From the NCBI GenBank assembly GCA_946800325.1, contig OX326957.1, positions 30,119,054 through 30,183,053 of the forward strand: a DNA stretch of 64,000 bases, read 5' to 3'. The notes under the pieces are model-generated. The model was not told the origin of the DNA, searched no databases, and saw only the letters and a list, made by a program, of their open reading frames with translations. Made by a program: the position numbers and the translations under genes. Of this stretch, positions 27,101 to 40,500 are shown one piece after another; position 1 is the first letter of the stretch, and each line of letters starts with the position of its first letter. This DNA is from Luzula sylvatica. Taxonomy: Eukaryota > Streptophyta > Magnoliopsida > Poales > Juncaceae.

Positions 27101-30100
27101 GCTTTGGGGAGTTCAAATAACGTATTTTTAGATCATTTGAATCGTATCTTTTACTACATAACATTTCACCAAAACTTACACCCACTAAGAAAGTTTGTTT
27201 TTCGATTCAAAACAATCTATTTATGCTTTGAGGAGTTCAAATAACGTAATTTTAGACCATTTGAATCGTATCTTTTACTACATAACATTTCACCAAAATT
27301 TACAAACACTAAGAAAGTTTGTTTTTTGATTCAAAACAATTTGTTTGTGCTTCGGGGAGTTCAAATAACGTATTTTTAGATCATTTGAATCTTATCTTTT
27401 ACTACATAACTTTTCACCAAAATTTACAAACACTAACAAAGTTTGTTTTTCGTTTGAAAACAATTTGTTTATGCTTTGGGGAGTTCAAATAACGTAATTT
27501 TAGTCCATTTGAATCGTATCTTTTACTACATGACATTTCACCAAAATTTACAAACACTAAGAAAGTTTGTTTTTCGATTCAAAACAATCTGTTTATGCTT
27601 TGGGGTGTTGAAATAACGTATTTTTAGATCATTTGAATCGTATCTTTTACCACATAACATTTCACCAAAATTTACAAACACTAAGAAAGTTTGTTTTTCG
27701 ATTCAAACCAATTTGTTTATGCTTTGGGGAGTTCAAATAACGTATTTTTAGATCATTTGAATCGTATCTTTTACTACATAACATTTCACCAAAATTTACA
27801 AACACTAAGAAAGTTTGTTTTTCGATTCAAAACAATCTGTTTGTGCTTTGGGGAGTTCAAATAACGTAATTTTAGAGCATTTGAATCGTATCTTTTACTA
27901 CATAACAGTTCACCAAAATTTAATAACACTAAGAAAGTTTGTTTTTCGATTGAAAACAATTTGTTTATGCTTTGGGGAGTTCAAATAACGTATTTTTAGA
28001 TCATTTGAATCGTATCTTTTACTACATAACATTTCACCAAAATTTACAAACACTAAGAAAGCTTGTTTTTCGATTCAAAACTATTTGTTTATGCTTTGGG
28101 GAGTTCAAATAACGTAATTTTGGACCATTTGAATCGTATCTCTTACTACACAACATTTCACCAAAATTTACAAACACTAAGAAAGTTTGTTTTTCGATTC
28201 AAAATAATTTTTTTATGCTTTCGGGAGTTCAAATAGCATATTTTTAGATCATTTGAATCGTATCTTTTACCACATAACATTTCACCAAATTTGACAAACA
28301 CTAAGAAAGTTTGTTTTTCGATTCAAGACAATCTGTTTATGCTTTGGGGAGTTCAAATAACGTATTTTTAGATCATTTGAATCATATCTTTTACTACATA
28401 ACATTTCACCAAAACTTACAAACACTAAGAAAGTTTGTTTTTCGATTCAAAACAATCTGTTTATGCTTTGGGAGTTCAAATAACGTATTTTTAGATCATT
28501 TGAATCGTATCTTTTACTACCTAACATTTCACCAAAATTTACATACACTAAGATAGTTTGTTTTTCGATTCAAACCAATTTTTTTATGGTTTGGGGAGTT
28601 CTAACAACATATTTTTAGATCATTTGAATCGTATCTTTTACTACATAACTTTTCACCAAAATTTACAATCACTAAGAAAGTTTGCTTTTCGTTTCAAAAC
28701 AATCTGTTTATGCTTTGGGGTGTTCAAATAACGTAATTTTAGACCATTCGAATCGTATCTTTTACTACATAACATTTAACCAAAATTTACAAACACTAAG
28801 AAAGTTTGTTTTTCGATTCAAAACAATCTGTTTGTGCTTTGGAGAGTTCAAATAACGTAATTTTAGACCATTTGAATTCTATCTTTTACTACATAACATT
28901 TCACCAAAATTTACAAACACTAAGAAAGTTTGTTTTTTGATTCAAAACAATTTGTTTGTGCTTCGGGGAGTTCAAATAACGTATTTTTAGATCATTTGAA
29001 TCTTATCTTTTACTACATAACTTTTCACCAAAATTTACAAACACTAACAAAGTTTGTTTTTCGTTTGAAAACAATCTGTTTATGCTTTGGGGAGTTCAAA
29101 TAACGTAATTTTAGTCCATTTGAATCGTATCTTTTAATTCATGACATTTCACCAAAATTTACAAACACTAAGAAAGTTTGTTTTTCGATTCAAAACAATC
29201 TGTTTATGCTCTGGGGAGTTCAAATAACGTATTTTTAGATCATTTGAACCGTATCTTTTACTACATAACATTTCACCAAAATTTACAAACACTAAAAAAG
29301 TTTGTTATTAGATTCAAAACAATTTGTTTGTGCTTTGGGGAGTTCTAAGAACATATTTTTAGATCATTTGAATTGTATCTTTTACTACATAACATTTAAC
29401 CAAAATCTACAAACACTAAGAAAGTTTATTTTTCGATTCAAAACATTTTGTTTATGCTTTGGGGAGTTCTAAGAACATATTTTTAGATCATTTGAATCGT
29501 ATCTTTTAATACATAACTTTTCACCAAAATTAACAAACACTAAGAATGTTTGTTTTTCGTTTCAAAACAATCTATTTATGCTTTTGGGAGTTCAAATAAC
29601 GTAATTTTAGACCATTTGAATCGTATCTTTTACTACATAACATTTCACCAAAATTTACAAACACTAAGAAAGTTTGTTTTTCGATTCAAAACAATCTGTT
29701 TATGCTTTGGGGAGTTCAAATAACATATTTTTAGATCATTTGAATCGTTTCTTTTACCACATGACATTTCACCAAATTAGACAAACACTAAGAAAGTTTG
29801 TTTTTCGATTCAAAATAATATGTTTATGCTTTGGGGAGTTCAAATAACGTATTTTTAGATCATTTGAATCGTATCTTTTACAACATAACATTTCACCAAA
29901 ATTTACAACCACTAAGAAAGTTTGTTTTTCGATTCAAAACAATTTGATTATGCTTTGGGGAGTTCAAATAACGTAATTTTGGACCATTTGAATCGTATCT
30001 CTTACTACTCAACATTTCACCAAAATTTACAAACACTAAGAAAGTTTGTTTTTGGATTCAAAATAATTTTTTTTATGCTTTGGGGAGTTCAAATAACATA

Positions 30101-33100
30101 TTTTTAGATCATTTGAATCGTATCTTTTACCACATAACATTTCACCAAATTTGACAAACACTAAGAAAGTTTGTTTTTCGTTTCAAAACAATATATTTAA
30201 GCTTTTGGGAGTTCAAATAACGTAATTTTAGACCATTTGAATCGTATCTTTTACTACATAACATTTCACCAAAATTTACAAACACTAAGAAAGTTTGTTT
30301 TTCGATTCAAAACAATCTGTTCATGCTTTGGGGAGTTCAAATAACGTATTTTTAGATCATTTGAATCGTATCTTTTACCACATGACATTTCACCAAATTA
30401 GACAAACACTAAGAAAGTTTGTTTTTCGATTCAAAATAATATGTTTATGCTTTGGGGAGTTCAAATAACGTATTTTTAGATCATTTGAATCGTATCTTTT
30501 ACAACATAACATTTCACCAAAATTTACAACCACTAAGAAAGTTTGTTTTTCGATTCAAAACAATTTGATTATGCTTTGGGGAGTTCAAATAACGTAATTT
30601 TGGACCATTTGAATCGTATCTCTTACTACACAACATTTCACCAAAATTTACAAACACTAAGAAAGTTTGTTTTTCGATTCAAAATAATTTTTTTATGCTT
30701 TGGGGAGTTCAAATAACATATTTTTAGATCATTTGAATCGTATCTTTTACCACATAACATTTCACCAAATTTGACAAACATTAAGAAAGTTTGTTTTTCG
30801 ATTCAAGACAATCTGTTTATGCTTTGGGGAGTTCCAATAACGTATTTTTAGATCATTTGAATCTTATCTTTTACTACCTAACATTTCACCAAAATTTCCA
30901 AACACTAAGATAGTTTGTTTTTCGATTCAAACCAGTTTGTTTATGCTTTGGGGAGTTCTATGAACATATTTTTAGATCATTTGAATCGTATCTTTTACTA
31001 CCTAACATTTCACCAAAATTTACAAACACTAAGAAAGTTTGTTTTTTGATTCAAAACAATTTGTTTGTGCTTCGGGGAGTTCAAATAACGTAATTTTAGT
31101 CCATTTGAATCGTATCTTTTACTACATAACATATCACCAAATTTACAAACACTAAGAAAGTTTGTTTTTCGATTCAAAACAATTTGTTTATGCTTTGAGG
31201 AGTTCAAATAACACATTTTTAGATCATTTGAATCGTATCTTTTACTACATGACATTTCACCAAAATTTACAAACACTAAGAAAGTTTGTTTTTCGATTCA
31301 AAGCAATATGTTTATGCTCTGGGGAATTCAAATAACGTATTTTTAGATCATTTGAACCGTATCTTTTACTACATAACATTTCACCAGAATTTACAAACAC
31401 TAAAAAAGTTTGTTATTAGATTCAAAACAATTTGTGTGTGCTTTGGGGAGTTCCAAGAACATATTTTTAGATCATTTGAATTGTATTTTTTACTACATAA
31501 CATTTAACCAAAATCTACAAACACTAAGAAAGTTTGTTTTTCGATTCAAAACAATTTGTTTATGCTTTGGGGAGTTCTAAGAACATATTTTTAGATCATT
31601 TGAATCGTATCTTTTAATACATAACTTTTCACCAAAATTAACAAACACTAAGAAAGTTTGTTTTTCGTTTCAAAACAATCTATTTATGCTTTTGGGATTT
31701 CAAATAACGTAATTTTAGACCATTTGAATCGTATCTTTTACTACATAACATTTCACCAAAATTTACAAACACTAAGAAAGTTTGTTTTTCGATTCAAAAC
31801 AATCTGTTTATGCTTTGGGGAGTTAAAATAACGTATTTTTAGATCATTTGAATCGTATCTTTTGCCACATGACATTTCACCAAATTAGACAAACACAAAG
31901 AAAGATTGTTTTTCGATTCAAAATAATATGTTTATGCTTTGGGGAGTTCAAATAACGTATTTTTAGATCATTTGAATCGTATCTTTTACAACATAACATT
32001 TCACCAAAATTTACAAACACTAAGAAAGTTTGTTTTTCGATTCAAAACAATTTATTTATGCTTTGGGGAGTTCAAATAACGTAATTTTGGACCATTTGAA
32101 TCGTATCTCTTACTACACAACATTTCACCAAAATTTACAAACACTAAGAAAGTTTGTTTTTCGATTCAAAATAATTTTTTTATGCTTTGGGGAGTTCAAA
32201 TAACATATTTTTAGATCATTTGAATCGTATCTTTTACCACATAACATTTCACCAAATTTGACAAACACTAAGAAAGTTTGTTTTTCGATTCAAGACAATC
32301 TGTTTATGCTTTGGGGAGTTCCAATAACGTATTTTTAGATCATTTGAATCGTATCTTTTACTACATAACATTTCACCAAAACTTACAAACACTAAGAAAG
32401 TTTGTTTTTCGATTCAAAACGATCTGTTTATGCTTTGGGTAGTTCAAATAACGTATTTTGAGATCATTTGAATCGTATCTTTTACTACCTAACATTTCAC
32501 CAAAATTTACAAACACTAAGATAGTTTGTTTTTCGATTAAAACCAATTTGTTTATGCTTTGGGGAGTTCTATGAACATATTTTTAGATCATTTGAATCGT
32601 ATCTTTTACTACATAACTTTTCACCAAAATTTACAATCACTAAGAAAGTTTGCTTTTCGTTTCAAAACAATCTGTTTATGCTTTGGGGAGTTCAAATAAC
32701 GTAATTTTAGACCATTCGAATCGCATCTTTTACTACATAACATTTAACCAAAATTTACAAACACTAAGAAAGTTTGTTTTTCGATTCAAAACAATCTGTT
32801 TGTGCTTTGGGGAGTTCAAATAACGTAATTTTAGACCATTTGAATCGTATCTTTTAATACATAACATTTGACAAAAATTTACAAACACTAGGAAAGTTAG
32901 TTTTTTGATTCAAAACAATTTGTTTATGCTTCGGGGAGTTCGAATAACGAATTTTTAGATCATTTGAATCTTATCTTTTACTACATAACTATTCACCAAA
33001 ATATACAAACACTAACAAAGTTTGTTTTTCGTTTGAAAACATTCTGTTTATGCTTTGGGGAGTTCAAATAACGTAATTTTAGTCCATTTGAATCGTATCT

Positions 33101-33352
33101 TTTACTACATAACATTTCACCAAATTTACAAACACTAAGAAAGTTTGTTTTTCGATTCAAAACAATTTGTTTACGCTTTGAGGAGTTCAAATAACATATT
33201 TTTAGATCATTTGAATCGTATCTTTTACTACATGACATTTCACCAAAATTTACAAACACTAAGAAAGTTTGTTTTTCGATTCAAAGCAATATGTTTATGC
33301 TCTGGGGAATTCAAATAACGTATTTTTAGATCATTTGAACCGTATCTTTTAC

Positions 33353-36300
33353 TACATAACATTTCACCAGAATTTACAAACACTAAAAAAGTTTGTTATT
33401 AGATTCAAAACAATTTGTGTGTGCTTTGGGGAGTTCTAAGAACATATTTTTAGATCATTTGAATTGTATCTTTTACTACATAACATTCACCAAAATTTAC
33501 AAACACTAAGAAAGTTTGTTTTTCGATTCAAAACAATTTGTTGATGCTTTGGGGAGTTCTAAGAACATATTTTTATATCATTTCAATCGTATCTTTTAAT
33601 ACATAACTTTTCACCAAAATTAACAAACACTAAGAAAGTTTGTTTTTCGTTTCAAAAAAATCTGTATATGCTTTCGGGAGTTCAAATAACGTAATTTTAG
33701 ACCATTTGAATCGTATCTTGTACTACATAACATTTCACCAAAATTTACAAACACTAAGAAAGTTTGTTTTTCGATTCAAAATAAATATTTTATGCTTTGG
33801 GGAGTTCAAATAACATATTTTTAGATCATTTGAATCGTATCTTTTACCACATGACATTTCACCAAATTAGACAAACACTAAGAAAGTTTGTTTTTCGATT
33901 CAAAAAAATATGTTTATGCTTTCGGGAGTTCAAATAACGTATTTTTAGATCATTTGAATCGTATCTTTTACTACATAACATTTCACCAAAATTTACAAAC
34001 ACTAAGAAAGTTTGTTTTTCGATTCAAAACAATATGTTTAGGCATTGGGGAGTTCAAATAATGTATTTTTAGATCATTTGAAACGTATCGTTTACTACAT
34101 AACAATTCACCAAAATTTACAAATACAAAGAAAGTTTGTTTTTCGATTCGAAACAATTTGTGTATGCTTTGGGTAGTTCTAAGAACATATTTTTAGATCA
34201 TTTGAATCGTATCTTTTACTACATAACTTTTCACCAAAATTTACAAACACTAAGGAAGTTTGTTTTTCGTTTCAAAACAATTTGTCTATGCTTTGGGGAG
34301 TTCAAATAACGTAAGTTTAGACCATTTGAATCGTATCTTTTACTACATAACATTTCACCAAAATTTACAAACACTAAGAAAGTTTGTTTTTCGATTCAAA
34401 ATAATTTTTTTATGCTTTGAGGAGTTCAAATAACATATTTTAGATTATTTGAATCGTATCTTTTACCACATAACATTTCCCCAAATTTGACAAACACTAA
34501 GAAAGTTTGTTTTTCGATTCAAAACAATCTGTTTATGCTTTCGGGAGTTCAAATAACGTATTTCTAGATCATTTGAATCGTATCTTTTACTACATAACAT
34601 TTCACCAAAATTTACAAACACTAAGAAAGTTTGTTTTTCGATTCGAAACAATCTGTTTAGGCTTTGGGGAGTTCAAATAATGTATTTTTAGATCATTTGA
34701 AACGTATCGTTTACTACATAACAATTCACCAAAATTTACAAATACTAAGAAAATTTGTTTTTCGATTCAAAACAATTTGTGTATGCTTTGGGTAGTTCTA
34801 AGAACATATTTTTAGATCATTTGAATCGTATCTTTTACTACATAACTTTTCACCAAAATTTACAAACACTAAGGAAGTTTGTTTTTCGTTTCAAAACAAT
34901 TTTGTCTATGCTTTGGGGAGTTCAAATAACGTAAGTTTAGACCATTTGAATCGTATCTTTTACTACATAACATTTCACCAAAATTTACAAACACTAAGAA
35001 AGTTTGTTTTTTGATTCAAAATAATTTTTTTATGCTTTGAGGAGTTCAAATAACATATTTTAGATTATTTGAATCGTATCTTTTACCACATAACATTTCC
35101 CCAAATTTGACAAACACTAAGAAAGTTTGTTTTTCGATTCAAAACAATCTGTTTATGCTTTCGGGAGTTCAAATAACGTATTTTTAGATCATTTGAATCG
35201 TATCTTTTACTACATTACATTTCAATAAAATTTACAAACACTAAGAAAGTTTGTTTTTCGATTCAAAACAATTTGTTTAGGCTTTGGGGAGTTCAAATAA
35301 CGTATTTTTAGATCATTGGAATCGTGTCTTTTACTACATAACATTTCACCAAAATTTACGAACACTAAGAAAGTTTGTTTTTCGATTGAAAACAATTTGG
35401 TTATGCTTTGGGGAGTTCAAATAACGTATTTTTAGATCATTCGAATCGTATCTTTTACTACATAACATTTCACCAAAATTTACAAACACTAGGAAAATTT
35501 GTTTTTCGATTCAAAACAATCTGTTTATGATTTGGGGAGTTCAAATAACATATTTTTAGATCATTTGAATCTTATCTTTTACTGCATAACATTTCACCAA
35601 AATTTACGAACACTAAGAAAGTTTGTTTTTCGATTCAAAACAATTTGTTTATGCTTTGGGGAGTTCAAATAACGTAATTTTAGACCATTTGAATCGTATC
35701 TTTTACTACATTACATTTCACCAAAATTTATAAACACTAAGAAAGTTTGTTTTTCGATTCAAAACAATCTGTTTAGGCTTTGGGGAGTTCAAATAACGTA
35801 TTTTTAGATCATTTGAATCGTGTCTTTTACTACATAACATTTCACCAAAATTTACAAACACGAAGAAAGTTTGTTTTTCGATTGAAAACAATTTGTTTAT
35901 GCTTTCTGGAGTTCAAATAACGTATTTTTAGATCATTTGAATCGTATCTTTTGCTACATAACATTTCACCAAAATTTACAAACACTAAGAAAGTTTGTTT
36001 TTCGATTCAAAACAATCTGTTTAGGCTTTGGGGAGTTCAAATAATGTATTTTTAGATCATTTGAATCGTATCGTTTACTGCATAACAATTCACCAAAATT
36101 TACAAACACTAAGAAAGTTTGTTTTTCGATTCAAAACAATCTGTTTAGGCTTTGGGGTGTTCAAATAACGTATTTTTAGATCATTTGAATCGTGTCTTTC
36201 ACTACATAACATTTCACCAAAATTTACAAACCCGAAGAAAGTTTGTTTTTCGATTGAAAACAATTTGTTTATGCTTTGGGGAGTTCAAATAACGTATTTT

Positions 36301-37450
36301 TAGATCATTCGAATCGTATCTTTTACTACATAACATTTCACCAAAATTTACAAACACTAGGAAATCTTGTTTTTCGATTCAAAACAATCTGTTTATGCTT
36401 TGGGGAGTTCAAATAACTTATTTTTAGATCATTTGAATCGCATCATTTACTACATAACATTTCACCAAAATTTACGAACACTAAGAAAGTTTGTTTTTCG
36501 ATTCAAAACAATTTGTTTATGCTTTGGGGAGTTCAAATAACGTAATTTTAGACCATTTGAATCGTATCTTATACTACATAACATTTCACCAAAATTTACA
36601 AACACTAAGAAAGTTTGTTTTTCGATTGAAAACAATTTGTTTATACTTTGGGGAGTTCAAATAACGTATTTTTAGATCATTTGAATCGTATCTTTTACTA
36701 CATAACATTTCATCAAAATTTACAAACACTAAGAAAGTTTGTTTTTCGATTCAAAACAATCTGTTTATGCTTTGGGGAGTTCAAATAACGTATTTTTAGA
36801 TCATTTGAATCGTATCTTTTACAACATAACATTTCACCAAAATTTACAAACACAAAGAAAGTTTGTTTTTCGATTCGAAACAATTTGTTTATGCTTTGGG
36901 CTGTTCAAATAACGTAATTTTGGACCATTTGAATCGTATCTCTTACTACACAACATTTCACCAAAATTTACAAACACTAAGAAAGTTTGTTTTTCGATTC
37001 AAAATAATCAGTTTAGGCTTTGGGGAGTTCAAATAACGTATTTTTAGATCATTTCAATCGTATCGTTTACTGCATAACCATTCACCAAAATTTACAAACA
37101 CTAAGAAAGTTTGTTTTTCGATTCAAAACAATCTGTTTAGGCTTTGGGGAGTTCAAATAACGTATTTTTAGATCATTTGAATCGTGTCTTTTACTACATA
37201 ACATTTCACCAAAATTTACAAACACTAAGAAAGTTTGTTTTTCGATTGAAATCAATTTGTTTATGCTTTGGGGAGTTCAAATAACGTAATTTTAGATCAT
37301 TTGAATCGTATCTTTTACTACATAACATTTCACCAAAATTTACAAACACTAGGAAATTTTATTTTTCGATTCAAAACAATCTGTTTATGCTTTGGGGAGT
37401 TCAAATAACATATTTTTAGATCATTTGAATCGTATCTTTCACAACATAAC
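33353..37450. repeat. Family-II satellite, 5- and 7-monomer periods
   Basis: From about 33.48 kb the variants change. tttaggc replaces tttatgc, aggaaaattt appears, and cgtgtctttt is frequent. A 5-monomer duplication (620 bp) spans about 34,020-35,260, with tagattattt at 34441 and 35061. A 7-monomer offset (868 bp) links 35.28-36.15 kb to 36.15-37.0 kb, with cgattgaaaa at 35383/36251 and aggaaa at 35491/36359. The first 130 bases still match family I at 31,369 onward (offset 1,983), so the change of family lies near 33,480. Confidence 0.8.
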
Positions 37451-40400
37451 ATTTCACGAAAATTTACGAACACTACGAAAGTTTGTTTTTCGATTCAAAA
37501 CTATTTGTTTATGCTTTGGGGAGTTCAAATAACGTAATTTTAGACCATTTGAATCGTATCTTTTACTACATAATATTTCACCAAAATTTACAAACACAAA
37601 GAAAGTTTGTTTTTCGATTCAAAACAATTTGTTTATGCTTTGGGGAGTTCAAATAACGTAATTTTGGACCATTTGAATCGTATCTCTTACTACACAACAT
37701 TTCACCAAAATTTACAAACACTAAGAAAGTTTGTTTTTCGATTCAAAATAATTTTTTTATGCTTTGGGGAGTTCAAATAACATATTTTTAGATCATTTGA
37801 ATCGTATCTTTTACTACATAACATTTCCCCAAAACTTACAAACACTTAGAAAGTTTGTTTTTCGATTCAAAACAATATGTTTATGCTTTGGGGAGCTCAA
37901 ATAACGTATTTTTAGATCATTTGAATCGTATCTTTTACTACCTAACATTTCACCAAAATTTACAAACACTAAGATAGTTTGTTTTTCGATTCAAACCAAT
38001 TTGTTTATGCTTTGGGGAGTTCTAAGAACATATTTTTAGATCATTTGAATCATATCTTTTACTACATAACTTTTCACCAAAATTAACAAACACTAAGAAA
38101 GTTTGTTTTTCGATTCAAAACAATCTATTTATGCTCTGGGGAGTTCAAATAACGTAATTTTAGTCCATTTGAATCATATCTTTTACTACATGACATTTCA
38201 CCAAAATTTACAAACACTAAGAAAGTTTGTTTTTCGATTCAAAACAATCTGTTTATGCTTTGGGGAGTTCAAATAACGTAATTTTAGACCATTTGAATCG
38301 TATCTTATACTACATAACATTTCACCAAAATTTACAAACACTAAGAAAGTTTGTTTTTCGATTGAAAACAATTTGTTTATACTTTGGGGAGTTCAAATAA
38401 CGTATTTTTAGATCATTTGAATCGTATCTTTTACTACATAACATTTCATCAAAATTTACAAACACTACGAAAGTTTGTTTTTCGATTCAAAACTATTTGT
38501 TTATGCTTTGGGGAGTTCAAATAACGTAATTTTAGACCATTTGAATCGTATCTTTTACTACATAATATTTCACCAAAATTTACAAACACAAAGAAAGTTT
38601 GTTTTTCGATTCAAAACAATTTGTTTATGCTTTGGGGAGTTCAAATAACGTAATTTTGGACCATTTGAATCGTATCTCTTACTACACAACATTTCACCAA
38701 AATTTACAAACACTAAGAAAGTTTGTTTTTCGATTCAAAATAATTTTTTTATGCTTTGGGGAGTTCAAATAACATATTTTTAGATCATTTGAATCGTATC
38801 TTTTACTACATAACATTTCCCCAAAACTTACAAACACTTAGAAAGTTTGTTTTTCGATTCAAAACAATATGTTTATGCTTTGGGGAGCTCAAATAACGTA
38901 TTTTTAGATCATTTGAATCGTATCTTTTACTACCTAACATTTCACCAAAATTTACAAACACTAAGATAGTTTGTTTTTCGATTCAAACCAATTTGTTTAT
39001 GCTTTGGGGAGTTCTAAGAACATATTTTTAGATCATTTGAATCATATCTTTTACTACATAACTTTTCACCAAAATTAACAAACACTAAGAAAGTTTGTTT
39101 TTCGATTCAAAACAATCTATTTATGCTCTGGGGAGTTCAAATAACGTAATTTTAGTCCATTTGAATCATATCTTTTACTACATGACATTTCACCAAAATT
39201 TACAAACACTAAGAAAGTTTGTTTTTCGATTCAAAACAATCTGTTTATGCTCTGGGGAGTTCAAATAACGTATTTTTAGATCATTTGAACCGTATCTTTT
39301 ACTACATAACATTTCACCAAAACTTACAAACACTAAAAAAGTTTGTTATTAGATTCAAAACAATTTGTTTGTGCTTTGGGGAGTTCTAAGAACATATTTT
39401 TGGATCATTTGAATTGTATCTTTTACTACATAACATTTAACCAAAATCAACAAACACTAAGAAAGTTCATTTTCCGATTCAAAACAATTTGTTTATGCTT
39501 TGGGGAGTTCTAAGAACATATTTTTAGATCATTTGAATCGTATCTTTTAATACATAACTTTTCACCAAAATTAACAAACACTAAGAAAGTTTGTTTTTCG
39601 TTTCAAAACAATCTATTTATGCTTTTGGGAGTTCAAATAACGTAATTTTTGACCATTTGAATCGTATCTTTTACTACATAACATTTCACCAAAATTTACA
39701 AACACTAAGAAAGTTTGTTTTTCGATTCAAAACAATCTGTTTATGCTTTGGGGAGTTCAAATAACGTATTTTTAGATCATTTGAATCGTATCTTTTACCA
39801 CATGACATTTCACCAAATTAGACAAACACTAAGAAAGTTTGTTTTTCGATTCAAAATAATATGTTTATGCTTTGGGGAGTTCAAATAACGTATTTTTAGA
39901 TCATTTGAATCGTATCTTTTACAACATAACATTTCACCAAAATTTACAAACACTAAGAAAGTTTGTTTTTCGATTCAAAACAATTTGTTTATGCTTTGGG
40001 GAGTTCAAATAACGTAATTTTGGACCTTTTGAATCGTATCTCTTACTACACAACATTTCACCAAAATTTACAAACACTAAGAAAGTTTGTTTTTCGATTC
40101 AAAATAATTTTTTAAGCTTTGGGGAGTTCAAATAACATATTTTTAGATCATTCGAATCGTATCTTTTACCACATAACATTTCACCAAATTTGACAAACAC
40201 TAAGAAAGTTTGTTTTTCGATTCAAGACAATCTGTTTATGCTTTGGGGAGTTCCAATAACGTATTTTTAGATCATTTGAATCGTATCTTTTACTACATAA
40301 CATTTCACCAAAACTTACAAACACTAAGAATGTTTGTTTTCGATTCAAAACGATCTGTTTATGCTTTGGGTAGTTGAAATAACGTATTTTTAGATCATTT

Positions 40401-40500
40401 GAATCGTATCTTTTACTACCTAACATTTCACCAAAATTTACAAACACTAAGATACTTTGTTTTTCGATTCAAACCAATTTGTTTATGCTTTGGGGAGTTC
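37451..40500. repeat. Family-I-like island with an 8-monomer duplication
   Basis: I see no tttaggc monomer between about 37,150 and 41,720. Family-I marks reappear instead: aagatag, attagac, tttgggag and the aaaaaag/gttattag monomer (about 39,335). About 37,471-38,245 matches 38,463-39,237 at 992 bp (8 monomers), both with ccccaaaacttac and gctcaaataacg. Between them, near 38,290, is a monomer with cgtatcttatac like one near 36,560, showing patching from family II. Confidence 0.78.

Larger units (their letters stand above)
8316..33352. repeat. Macro-duplication: 11.8-kb and 13.3-kb adjacent copies
   Basis: 8316-20090 is repeated as 20091-33352. Offsets are 11,775 bp at the start (attagac 8334/20109, 10441/22216). 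They rise to 12,519 after local expansions (12548/25067) and then stay at 13,262 for the last 6.6 kb (13787/27049, 16032/29294, 18140/31402). Shared private marks in the last part include gaaagcttg (about 14797/28059), ctttcgggag with aaatagcat (about 14957/28219), the single-G loss in gctttgggag (about 15210/28472) and tatggtttgg (about 15326/28588). I noticed about twenty single-base differences over those 6.6 kb, roughly 0.3%. The junction lies in 20069-20090, between gaaccg and ccacataac. Confidence 0.88.
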
